NCBI RefSeq assembly: GCF_001021505.1
Contig: NZ_LDPO01000006.1
Location: 1 to 64,000, forward strand
DNA: 64,000 nt
From: Mycolicibacter heraklionensis
GTDB taxonomy: Bacteria; Actinomycetota; Actinomycetes; Mycobacteriales; Mycobacteriaceae
Direction of reading: 5' to 3'
A program made the position numbers and the translations under genes. Under the pieces are notes generated by a model. The model saw only the letters and a program-made list of their open reading frames with translations, was not told the DNA's origin and searched no databases. Shown piece after piece: positions 55,727 through 62,346 of the stretch. How positions within the stretch are numbered: the first letter of the stretch is position 1; each line of letters starts with the position of its first letter.

Positions 55727-55960
55727 TCACTGCATGCAGACATTGGAGACCAGCAGCACCGGCCACGACACGATCGACCCGAGGAAGGACACCACCAGGT
55801 CCAGACCTTGCAAGTCGTGCAGGTGAGCGGTGTGGGTCAACGACCAGATCAGCCCGATGATCAGGTAGGGCGTACCGAGGATCAGGCCCAGCCCGATCAG
55901 TTCTCCGACACTCATCCGGTAGCTCAGTAGGCGGCCTATGCCGTCGACGATTCCAGGCAT
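55727..55960 (-). CDS. Small two-helix membrane protein, first gene of the Mce operon
   Basis: This 77-aa protein (MPGIVDGIGRLLSYRMSVGE...SNVCMQ) has two membrane helices (about 20-40 and 56-74). It has no recognised domain. It is followed by yrbEA with a 4-bp gap, so it is co-transcribed and probably acts with the permease. ATG at 55960 has GAGAGG upstream. I do not recall such a gene in the M. tuberculosis mce3 operon. Confidence 0.78.
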   Translation of the reverse strand: MPGIVDGIGRLLSYRMSVGELIGLGLILGTPYLIIGLIWSLTHTAHLHDLQGLDLVVSFLGSIVSWPVLLVSNVCMQ

Positions 55961-56339
55961 CCGTAGCCTCTCCCGACTCTGTGGGCCCGCCGTGGGCGAC
56001 GGGAATGTGATGCAGGACTCAATTGGCGCTGTGCGAGCAGCATGCCACGCAGGATCGGGCGCTGCAAGACAAAAGTTAATTTTGGTTTCCCACCAACTCG
56101 GACTTTCGGGCGTCGGCGGTTGGGCTGGCGCGTCGGGGGTCTCGGCCTTTCAGGCGCGGCTTGGCGACGACAATATGGCTGTGAACTGCGTATATATCGG
56201 CAAGATCGGGCGGATGCGGGTGGCGCGACGAGGCGGTGCGGCGGTAGCGGCGGTCCGTCCAAAAGCGGCGTTTTGTTAATTTGGGTTACCGGCTGATTGT
56301 GGGCCGCCGGTCCCCGCGGCGACGCCGGCCGCAGGCGAT
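55961..56339. other. Intergenic control region between the Mce operon and tRNA, with direct repeats
   Basis: No convincing gene lies here. The stretch has AT-rich patches in an otherwise GC-rich region: near 56066-56090, around 56160-56200 (GTATATATCGG), and near 56270-56290. A 16-base motif occurs twice in the same direction: GTTAATTTTGGTTTCC (56075-56090) and GTTAATTTGGGTTACC (56275-56290), 14 of 16 identical and exactly 200 bp apart. The Mce operon promoter must be within it on the minus strand. The repeats are candidates for regulator binding. Confidence 0.6.
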
Positions 56340-56368
56340 TTGGTGCCCGGGCCATCGTTCGGTAACCT
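56340..56368 (+). promoter_or_regulatory. Promoter of the initiator tRNA
   Basis: TTGGTG (56340-56345) and TAACCT (56363-56368) are -35 and -10 boxes separated by 17 bp. The predicted start is about six bases before the mature tRNA 5' end at 56381. Confidence 0.6.
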
Positions 56369-56380
56369 CGTAGATACCGA

Positions 56381-56454
56381 CGCGGGGTGGAGCAGCTCGG
56401 TAGCTCGCTGGGCTCATAACCCAGAGGTCGCAGGTTCGAATCCTGTCCCCGCTA
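56381..56454 (+). tRNA. Initiator tRNA-fMet (anticodon CAU)
   Basis: This 74-nt cloverleaf has acceptor CGCGGGG/CCCCGCT and D arm GAGCAGCTCGGTAGCTC. The anticodon arm CTGGG-CTCATAA-CCCAG is an exact stem, and the T arm is GCAGG-TTCGAAT-CCTGT. Two initiator hallmarks are present: no Watson-Crick pair at position 1-72 (C against T) and three consecutive G-C pairs in the anticodon stem. The genomic 3' end after A73 is CTA, so CCA is added enzymatically. Confidence 0.96.
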
Positions 56455-56460
56455 CTAGCG

Positions 56461-56499
56461 AAAATGCCCCTTCAGGCCCCGGCCTGAAGGGGCATTTTT
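56461..56499 (+). terminator. Intrinsic terminator after the tRNA
   Basis: AAAATGCCCCTTCAGGCC (56461-56478) pairs with GGCCTGAAGGGGCATTTT (56481-56498) in a perfect 18-bp stem ending in a short T-run. It follows the tRNA 3' end by 6 bp. Confidence 0.9.
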
Positions 56500-56688
56500 C
56501 ATGGGCTTGGAAACGCGTTTGGGAACGTCGTCCTCGCCAATCGCTACATCTGCCAGTTGAAGCACTTGCCACCACGTCGAACAAAGGGCCTCGGCTTGGG
56601 CGCAACGCGGAGAGGGCCCAGTGGGCGGGCTAACCAGGAGGCCCGATGGGTTCGTGCCGGTACTCTGAGGGGAAGGAGGTGCGGCGCG

Positions 56689-57021
56689 ATGACCGTAGCA
56701 GCCATCGAGCCCGAGCCGGTGCCGCTGGTTCGAGACCAGGCCGGTCGGTTGATGGTGCCCGGCACCCGCATCTCCCTCGACATCTTGGTGGCCGACTTCA
56801 AGCAGGGCAAGACCCCGGAGGCGGTTCACGATTCGTACCAGACGGTGTCTCTCGCTGACGTGTACGCGATTTTCGCCTACTACCTGCGCCACCGTGCCGA
56901 GGTAGAGGCTTACATCGCCGAGCAGGAACGTGAAGGCGTGCAGATTCAGGAACGGATCGAGGCCGAGCACCCGCTCAACGATGGACTGCGCGCCAAGTTG
57001 CTGGCCCGGCTAGCGACGTGA
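56689..57021 (+). CDS. DUF433-type antitoxin
   Basis: This 110-aa protein has the DUF433 pattern: DQAGRLMVPGTRISLDILVADFKQGKTPEAVHDSY...VSLADVYAIFAYYLRHR. The fold is a winged-helix-like DNA-binding module that acts as antitoxin when paired with a PIN-like partner. ATG at 56689 has a strong AAGGAGG (ribosome-binding site) at 56672-56679. Its stop overlaps the next gene's start (GTGA). It follows an initiator tRNA, so it may have arrived by integration there. Confidence 0.82.
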   Translation: MTVAAIEPEPVPLVRDQAGRLMVPGTRISLDILVADFKQGKTPEAVHDSYQTVSLADVYAIFAYYLRHRAEVEAYIAEQEREGVQIQERIEAEHPLNDGLRAKLLARLAT

Positions 57022-57374
57022 GTCCGCGGTTCCTGGCCGACGAGAACACCGACTCCGATCTCGTTTTGGGACTGCGTCGCCGCGTCGACGACATCGACAT
57101 CCTCCGGGTGCAAGATGTTGGACTCCGTACCGTGGGTGGCCCTGCGATCCTGCAGTGGGCGGCCGACGAGGGCCGGATCTTGATCAGTCGCGACCTCAAA
57201 ACCATCCCAGGCTTCGTGGGCGACCGACTGGCCGCCGGGTTGCCGATGCCCGGCGTCATCCTTCTGCGTTCAAGACTGGCGATCGCGCAGGCCATCGACG
57301 AAATCGCAGTGATCGCTGTCGCCAGTGACGCCGAGGAGTGGAACAACCAGATCGCCTACCTCCCGCTTCGCTAA
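57018..57374 (+). CDS. DUF5615 PIN-like toxin
   Basis: This 118-aa protein has FLADENTDSDLV (acidic residues at the N-terminal strand) and LQWAADEGRILISRDLKTIPGF, matching the PIN-like DUF5615 domain. The conserved acids (D8-E9 and Asp in ISRD) are the expected metal site of a ribonuclease. Start GTG at 57018 overlaps the antitoxin stop by 4 bp. The pair would form a type II toxin-antitoxin unit of the DUF433/DUF5615 sort. Confidence 0.82.
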   Translation: MSPRFLADENTDSDLVLGLRRRVDDIDILRVQDVGLRTVGGPAILQWAADEGRILISRDLKTIPGFVGDRLAAGLPMPGVILLRSRLAIAQAIDEIAVIAVASDAEEWNNQIAYLPLR

Positions 57375-57536
57375 GACGGTCGGAGGCAAAGGTCAGAACC
57401 GGGCGCCGCTGACACGCTCCGGTTAAGAATCCAGATTCCGAGCCGGGCCGAGTGCATCAAACCCGGGGCGATTCAACAGCACGTCGTGGCAATAACCCCA
57501 ATAACCCAGGATGGACGCCCAGCGCACCGATCACAA

Positions 57537-57572
57537 AAAAGGCTGTCGCAGCTTGCGCCGCGACAGCCTTTT
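57537..57572 (-). terminator. Intrinsic terminator of cspA
   Basis: AAAAGGCTGTCGC (57537-57549) pairs with GCGACAGCCTTTT (57560-57572) around a 10-base loop. On the minus strand the stem is followed by a run of Ts, so it ends the cspA transcript 17 bp after its stop codon. Confidence 0.9.
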
Positions 57573-57589
57573 GAAGTCTGCGTGTTCGA

Positions 57590-57793
57590 TCAGATTACCG
57601 AAACGCCCACAGCCTGTGGACCTTTCGCGCCCTGTTCCACATCAAACTGAACTCGAGCGTTCTCTTCGAGGGTGCGGAATCCGCCACCACTGATCTCCGA
57701 GTAGTGGACGAAGACGTCCGGCGCTCCGCCATCCGGGGCGATGAAGCCGAAGCCCTTTTCGCCGTTGAACCACTTCACAGTGCCCTGTGTCAT
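57590..57793 (-). CDS. cspA: Cold shock protein CspA
   Basis: This 67-aa protein is a single cold-shock domain with [15 protein letters not shown] (RNP1 KGFGFI) and DVFVHYSEI (RNP2). It binds single-stranded RNA/DNA as a chaperone. The length and sequence match the actinobacterial CspA of Rv3648c type. The 5' leader on the minus strand contains a short hairpin (CACATC 57818-57823 with GATGTG 57830-57835), about 25 nt before the ATG. GAGAGAAG serves as ribosome-binding site. Confidence 0.96.
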   Translation of the reverse strand: MTQGTVKWFNGEKGFGFIAPDGGAPDVFVHYSEISGGGFRTLEENARVQFDVEQGAKGPQAVGVSVI

Positions 57794-58008
57794 TACTTAA
57801 CTTCTCTCATTTCCAAGCACATCAAGCACGATGTGCGTCAACAACGCTAGCACGGATTGCCTGAGTCACGAGTAGGGAATGAATGTCCTTGCTGGAAGCC
57901 TAAAACTGCCGCTACGCGGCACCCCCACGTCGCCGTCGCCTCATTCGGATAAGCCCGCCGTGTTTCTCCAGAGCCTGACCATGTTCGCGATTGGCGACGT
58001 TGCTTGTG

Positions 58009-58716
58009 TCAGCCCTCAGCCTCGTGGGCGGTGAAGGTGACCACCTCTCCGCGGTTGATCGACACCCAGTCGCGGGCCTCCAGATACGGCCGGAATGTCT
58101 CAGCGATGTGCTGTTCGTCGGCAGGAGTCTTCGGCCGCTGCAGTTCGTAAAGATGCGGAAACTCGGTCCAGCTGACAACGGCGTCCCACAGCCGTACCGC
58201 TGCTTGGCCGGTGGGCGGGTCGACGAGCACCGGACCGAATAGGCACTGCCCGTCGGGGAAGAACAGCGTCGGAACCCCGTAGCCGCTGGCGGCGACGACG
58301 CGTTGATGATCGGACAGAACTTCGTCGCTGGTCGTCGGGTCGGCGATCGCCTGGTCGACGAGCCCGGGATCGAACCCGAGTTCTTCCAGCAGGTGGCGGG
58401 CGACCGCCTTGTCGTGCGGCTTGTGGCCCTCGACGTGCAAAGCGCGGCCGGCGCGTTCGTACCACGCGTCGACGTCGGCCATGCGACCGCGACGCAGCAG
58501 GGCGCCGACTCGCATCATCGACCAGCCATAGGACCACTCCCGTTCCCAGGGATGCTTCTTGCCTGCTCGCCGGTTGATCTCCTCCAGGCTGAAGAAGCGC
58601 CAGTTCACCGTCAGGCCCGTGAGGTCTCGGACCTCGCGGATCCACCGTGACGTCTGGTAGGCGTAAGGGCACATGACGTCGAAGTGGAAGTCGACAGATT
58701 CGGGACCGCTCATCAC
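58009..58716 (-). CDS. DsbA-fold oxidoreductase (Rv2466c/Mrx2-like family)
   Basis: This 235-aa thioredoxin-fold protein with helical insert has the active site DVMCPYAY (Cys16 in CPYA, a single-cysteine-type site). Conserved blocks are [17 protein letters not shown] (cis-Pro) and [10 protein letters not shown]. The layout matches the mycothiol-dependent Rv2466c family, whose site is CPWC; here the second Cys is Ala. The substrate is unknown. ATG at 58716 overlaps the stop of the DinB-like gene (ATGA), so the two are an operon. Confidence 0.8.
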   Translation of the reverse strand: MMSGPESVDFHFDVMCPYAYQTSRWIREVRDLTGLTVNWRFFSLEEINRRAGKKHPWEREWSYGWSMMRVGALLRRGRMADVDAWYERAGRALHVEGHKPHDKAVARHLLEELGFDPGLVDQAIADPTTSDEVLSDHQRVVAASGYGVPTLFFPDGQCLFGPVLVDPPTGQAAVRLWDAVVSWTEFPHLYELQRPKTPADEQHIAETFRPYLEARDWVSINRGEVVTFTAHEAEG

Positions 58717-59537
58717 ATCGTGAACCTCAGGTTGCGGGCGGCGCGGTCACCGAGTTCGTCATCGCCGGTCCACGTCACGGCGCCGGAGTCGATCTGGGCT
58801 TGCGGGTCGATACGTCCGCACGCCAGTTGGATGAACGTCGTGGAATCGGTGCTCAGCGTGACATCCGGATCGGCCAGGTGGTCAACGGCCTTGGCGCGGC
58901 CGTCCACGGCGACGTGCAACTGGCGCGTGAGCGGTCCGGTCAGGTCAAAGGTGATGCTCTTGCCGTCGGGAAGGCCCACCTTCTTGCCGACGATGTAGCC
59001 CAGCGACCCTGCCACCTCAGCCAGCGCGATCTCGGCACCGATGCCGGTGTCGTCGGTCTTGCGGCCGAGCGGAGTGGCGATGTCGCGCTCGTGCACCCAG
59101 AAGTCGAAGACCCGGATCTCCAGGAACCGCCCGTAGGTGCTGGGACCGACCGGAGTCCACGACGGCCGTTCGAGATCGGCGTCGGTGAGTGCGGCCAGGT
59201 CACGGCGCCGACGGTCATAGACCGCGCGGATCACCTCGAGATAGGCGGCACCCTGGGTGTCGGCCTCGCGCAGAAAATCCGCGGCCTTCTGGAACGACGG
59301 CGGCGTCTGGTCATCCTCGGGCAGCCACCCCGCCATCACCGCTTCGATGCTGGTGACGTGGTTGACCACGTCGCGGACCGTCCAGTCTGGACACAGGGAC
59401 TGAGCGTCCCACTCAGCGTCGCCGAGTTCGGCGCAGAGGGCTTCCATCGCGGCATAGCAGCCCTGCAGGGCGGCGGCAATCCTGCCCACGCCGCTGGTTT
59501 CCGATGTCTTCAACGCCGTCTTCTCCTTTGCGGCCAT
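58713..59537 (-). CDS. DinB-like/maleylpyruvate isomerase family thiol-S-transferase
   Basis: This 274-aa protein of the mycothiol-dependent maleylpyruvate isomerase/DinB_2 superfamily has [26 protein letters not shown] (metal-binding His/Glu helix), [20 protein letters not shown] (second His pair), and a C-terminal MDMPI-type strand domain. The metal His residues are His in NHVTS and His in WVHERD. It likely uses mycothiol on an aromatic or oxidised substrate. ATG at 59537 is chosen over 59561. It shares an operon with the DsbA-fold gene and is divergent from a TetR. Confidence 0.85.
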   Translation of the reverse strand: MAAKEKTALKTSETSGVGRIAAALQGCYAAMEALCAELGDAEWDAQSLCPDWTVRDVVNHVTSIEAVMAGWLPEDDQTPPSFQKAADFLREADTQGAAYLEVIRAVYDRRRRDLAALTDADLERPSWTPVGPSTYGRFLEIRVFDFWVHERDIATPLGRKTDDTGIGAEIALAEVAGSLGYIVGKKVGLPDGKSITFDLTGPLTRQLHVAVDGRAKAVDHLADPDVTLSTDSTTFIQLACGRIDPQAQIDSGAVTWTGDDELGDRAARNLRFTM

Positions 59538-59555
59538 GCTTCCGTCACGAGCATG

Positions 59556-59577
59556 TGACAAATATTAATAAATGTCA
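59556..59577. promoter_or_regulatory. Candidate TetR operator (AT-rich inverted repeat)
   Basis: TGACA (59556-59560) and TGTCA (59573-59577) form an inverted repeat with a 12-bp AT-rich middle whose centre ATTAAT is itself palindromic. It lies in the 90-bp gap between the DinB-like gene (59537) and the TetR gene (59628), where a repressor for both would bind. Confidence 0.55.
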
Positions 59578-59627
59578 ATAGATGAGAACACTAGATGAAT
59601 AATGTCGTCAGAGATAGACTGCTGCCC

Positions 59628-60245
59628 GTGGCTGTCGTGGATCTGCGTGCGGAAACTCGTGCGTTCGGACGTGCGCGGCTGCGCAACCTCGCCCTGGACG
59701 AGACTCGTGCAGTCGCGCTTGAGCAGGGTTGGTCGGCGGTGCGGATGGGGTCGATCGCAAAGGCCATCGGCATCAGCCGCCAGAGCCTGCACGGTGAGTT
59801 CGGCACCAAAGATGACCTGGGAGACGCTCTCGTCCAGCGCGAAACGTCGACCTTCTTCGAAGGTATCCGTGAACTGCTCGAACAGCATCCAGGTGACCTC
59901 GCCGGCGCAGTGCAACACGCCGGCTACTACATCCTCGATGTCACGCAGGACAATCCGCTGCTGCAGACGATCCTCACCCGTACACCGGCTCACGGCGACG
60001 TATCTCTGCTGCCCTTGATCACCACGCGGGGGGAACCGTTGATCGACCGTGGCGTGGAGCTGTTCGGCGCTTGGGTGGTCGGCCAGTGGCCATCGTTGAG
60101 TCCCGCCGACACGCGTCTGATGGTCGAAAGCGTTGTGCGCCTTTCGCTGAGCCACATCGTGGCGTCCACCAAACCAGCCGCCGACGCGGCTGCGGATCTG
60201 GCACGGCTGGCCTGTCGGTGCGTAGGCTTCCCCGATCCCGAATGA
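59628..60245 (+). CDS. TetR-family regulator
   Basis: This 205-aa protein has an N-terminal HTH (about 20-62, SIAKAIGISRQSLHGEFGTKDDLGDAL) and a helical ligand domain. GTG at 59628 is preferred because TAGACT (59615-59620) ends seven bases before it, as for a leaderless mRNA. An in-frame ATG at 59595 would add 11 residues. It probably controls the divergent DinB-like/DsbA-fold operon. It converges on the fatty acid transporter gene with a 3-bp gap. Confidence 0.85.
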   Translation: MAVVDLRAETRAFGRARLRNLALDETRAVALEQGWSAVRMGSIAKAIGISRQSLHGEFGTKDDLGDALVQRETSTFFEGIRELLEQHPGDLAGAVQHAGYYILDVTQDNPLLQTILTRTPAHGDVSLLPLITTRGEPLIDRGVELFGAWVVGQWPSLSPADTRLMVESVVRLSLSHIVASTKPAADAAADLARLACRCVGFPDPE

Positions 60246-60248
60246 CGC

Positions 60249-61670
60249 TCAGATCGCCCACGGCGCAATCAAGGTCATCGCCCCCAGGACCACCAGCCCG
60301 ATGACGAACGCCACAACCGTAAAGCCCATTACCTGGCGGACATTGAGCTTCGCGATGGCCAACAGCGGCAGCAGCCAGAACGGCTGGATCATGTTCGCCA
60401 CGCCCTCGCCGACGGCAACGGCCATGGAGACCAGGCCGAGATAGGCGGGTGACTGTTGGCCGATCGCCAGTGCAGAGTCGACGGCGATCGGGCCCTGCAC
60501 CGCCCAGTGCCCACCGCCGGACGGCACGAACAGGCTGATGATCACCGAGCCGACGAACGTCAGGAAGGGCAGCGTGTACTCCGTCGCGCCATTCACCAGG
60601 GTCTGGGCCAGCAGCGTCTGCAGCGGCTTGGCGTCCTCGGTGCCCTGATACGCCAACAGCCCCACCAGGCCGCCGTACAGCGGATATTGCAACAGCAGCG
60701 GGCCGGATACCTTCGCGGCGCCGGTGAAGGCCCGGATGAACCGGATCGGTGTGCGGTGCAGCAGGGCGCTGGTGATGGTGAACAGCATGATCATCGAGGA
60801 AATATTCAGCGCGAAACCACTGGCCACGAAATACGTTATGCCCGCGGCGAACAGCAGCACGTTGAGGATCCACTGATTCTCCAGCCATTCGGCGAACGTC
60901 GTGCTGGCCGGTGTCTCAACGGCCGCCTCGTCTTCGAACACCGCGGGGTCGGGGGATAGGCCTTCGGACGGCTCCATCCGCCACACGGCGAGCGCGAGCA
61001 CCGCCAACACGATGATCGCCGACAGCCAGCTGTACGGCTGGAAGATGGTCTGGCTCAACGGTACGTTGAATCCGGCGATCTGGTGGATCACGTTGATGGG
61101 GCTGCCGGCATCGGTGTTCGCCAGCGCGATCGATGACGAGAGGCCCTGTGTCCAGACGATGAAGCCCATGAACGCCGCGGCGATCAGGTAGCCGAAATGC
61201 GAGTCGGGGAAACGTCGCGCCACTTGCCGGGCGACCAGCGCGCCGGCTACCAGTCCCAGGCCCCAATTCAGCAGGGACAGAACGGCACTGACGGTGAAAC
61301 AGAGTAGCGCCCCCTGCGCCTGGCTGCGCGGCATCGCAGCGACGCGGACGATGGTCCGCTTCAGCGCCGGCGCCTCGGCCAGCGTGTAGCCCGTCACGAG
61401 GATCAGCACCATCTGGAACGCGAACGTGAAGATGTTCTGCTGCCCCCACACGCCGCCGTACCACGCCTGCAGCATGCCGCTCGCCGACGCTCCGCGTACC
61501 AGCGCAGCGACCATGCCGGCGACGATCAGCGTGAGGATCATCGCGAACAGATACGGGTCGGGCATCAGGCGTTCGACATAGCGCACACTGAGCCCGGTAA
61601 GCGATTGCATGACGCCGCGACGTGCTGTCGGTTGCTCGGTCATCGCGCCTTGTGGCCGTAGCTCGGTCAT
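60249..61670 (-). CDS. atoE: Short-chain fatty acid transporter AtoE
   Basis: This 473-aa membrane protein of the AtoE/TIGR00366 type has about 12 helices. The conserved block GSVIISLFVPSGGGHWAVQGP lies in the C-terminal half, and MPDPYLFAMILTLIVAG is the first helix. It would import short-chain fatty acids such as acetoacetate or butyrate. ATG at 61670 has GAGAGG upstream; a second in-frame ATG at 61643 sits in a duplicated copy of the same 16 bp (GGCGCGATGACCGAGC). It is followed upstream by the TetR-BVMO pair on the same strand. Confidence 0.88.
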   Translation of the reverse strand: MTELRPQGAMTEQPTARRGVMQSLTGLSVRYVERLMPDPYLFAMILTLIVAGMVAALVRGASASGMLQAWYGGVWGQQNIFTFAFQMVLILVTGYTLAEAPALKRTIVRVAAMPRSQAQGALLCFTVSAVLSLLNWGLGLVAGALVARQVARRFPDSHFGYLIAAAFMGFIVWTQGLSSSIALANTDAGSPINVIHQIAGFNVPLSQTIFQPYSWLSAIIVLAVLALAVWRMEPSEGLSPDPAVFEDEAAVETPASTTFAEWLENQWILNVLLFAAGITYFVASGFALNISSMIMLFTITSALLHRTPIRFIRAFTGAAKVSGPLLLQYPLYGGLVGLLAYQGTEDAKPLQTLLAQTLVNGATEYTLPFLTFVGSVIISLFVPSGGGHWAVQGPIAVDSALAIGQQSPAYLGLVSMAVAVGEGVANMIQPFWLLPLLAIAKLNVRQVMGFTVVAFVIGLVVLGAMTLIAPWAI

Positions 61671-61758
61671 CGCGCCAACCTCTCGTCTGAGCCGCTCGCA
61701 CCGCGATCGCTCGTGCGTTGTGCCACGATAAATGCCGCGGCGGCTCGGGCCGGCGTTT

Positions 61759-62346
61759 TCAGCGCATGGTGGCGTGCAGCGCGTCGGTCATCGCCTCGAT
61801 GGCCGCCTCGCGCTCCAGCGGCCAGCCGTCGACCAGCCACAGGTGCATGAAGGAATCGACCATGGTGTACATCATCGCGATCGCCAGCCGCAACTGGGCC
61901 TCGGTGGCACCGGGCATGGCGTCGGCCTCGATCCACTCGGTGACGTTGGCCTCCATGGTGGCTCGGTGCGCCGCGGCGAACTCCGGGTCGGCCGCCCGAG
62001 CTTGATGCAGCGCCATGTAGAGCTGCGGCGCGGAAGTGTAGAAGTCGACCACCTTCTCGAAGAAGGCCTTGATGGACGGCCGTCCCGATCTGCCGCCACG
62101 CGGCGCGTCCTGCTGGGCCCAGACGGTCATCCGGGTGTTACGCAGTTCGCGCAGCACCGCTGCCTTGGAGTCGAAATGGAGGTAGAACGTCGCCCGCCCG
62201 ATCCCGGCTCGGCGCACGATGTCGTCGATCGTCACCGCGACGTAACCGCGTTCGGCGAACGCCTCCAGCGCGGCGGCCATGATGTGGTCGCGGGTCATGA
62301 TGCGGTGCCGGTCGCGCATCGTGAGTTTCGGTGCGGTGGTGGTCAT
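61759..62346 (-). CDS. TetR-family regulator coupled to the monooxygenase
   Basis: This 195-aa protein has an HTH at about 15-62 (RAGIGRATFYLHFDSKAAVL) and a helical C-terminal domain. Its ATG at 62346 overlaps the stop of the monooxygenase gene (ATGA), and it precedes the AtoE gene in the same direction (88-bp gap). Co-transcription with an enzyme and a transporter suggests a small, self-regulated catabolic operon. Confidence 0.88.
   Translation of the reverse strand: MTTTAPKLTMRDRHRIMTRDHIMAAALEAFAERGYVAVTIDDIVRRAGIGRATFYLHFDSKAAVLRELRNTRMTVWAQQDAPRGGRSGRPSIKAFFEKVVDFYTSAPQLYMALHQARAADPEFAAAHRATMEANVTEWIEADAMPGATEAQLRLAIAMMYTMVDSFMHLWLVDGWPLEREAAIEAMTDALHATMR

Noticed and set aside
56381..56688. 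Attachment site for an integrated element at the tRNA 3' end
   Set aside because: No second copy of the tRNA 3' end and no integrase gene are seen in the window.
56500..56688. Small gene between the tRNA terminator and the DUF433 antitoxin
   Set aside because: Frames there have no ribosome-binding site or recognisable protein; it is treated as upstream region of the toxin-antitoxin pair.
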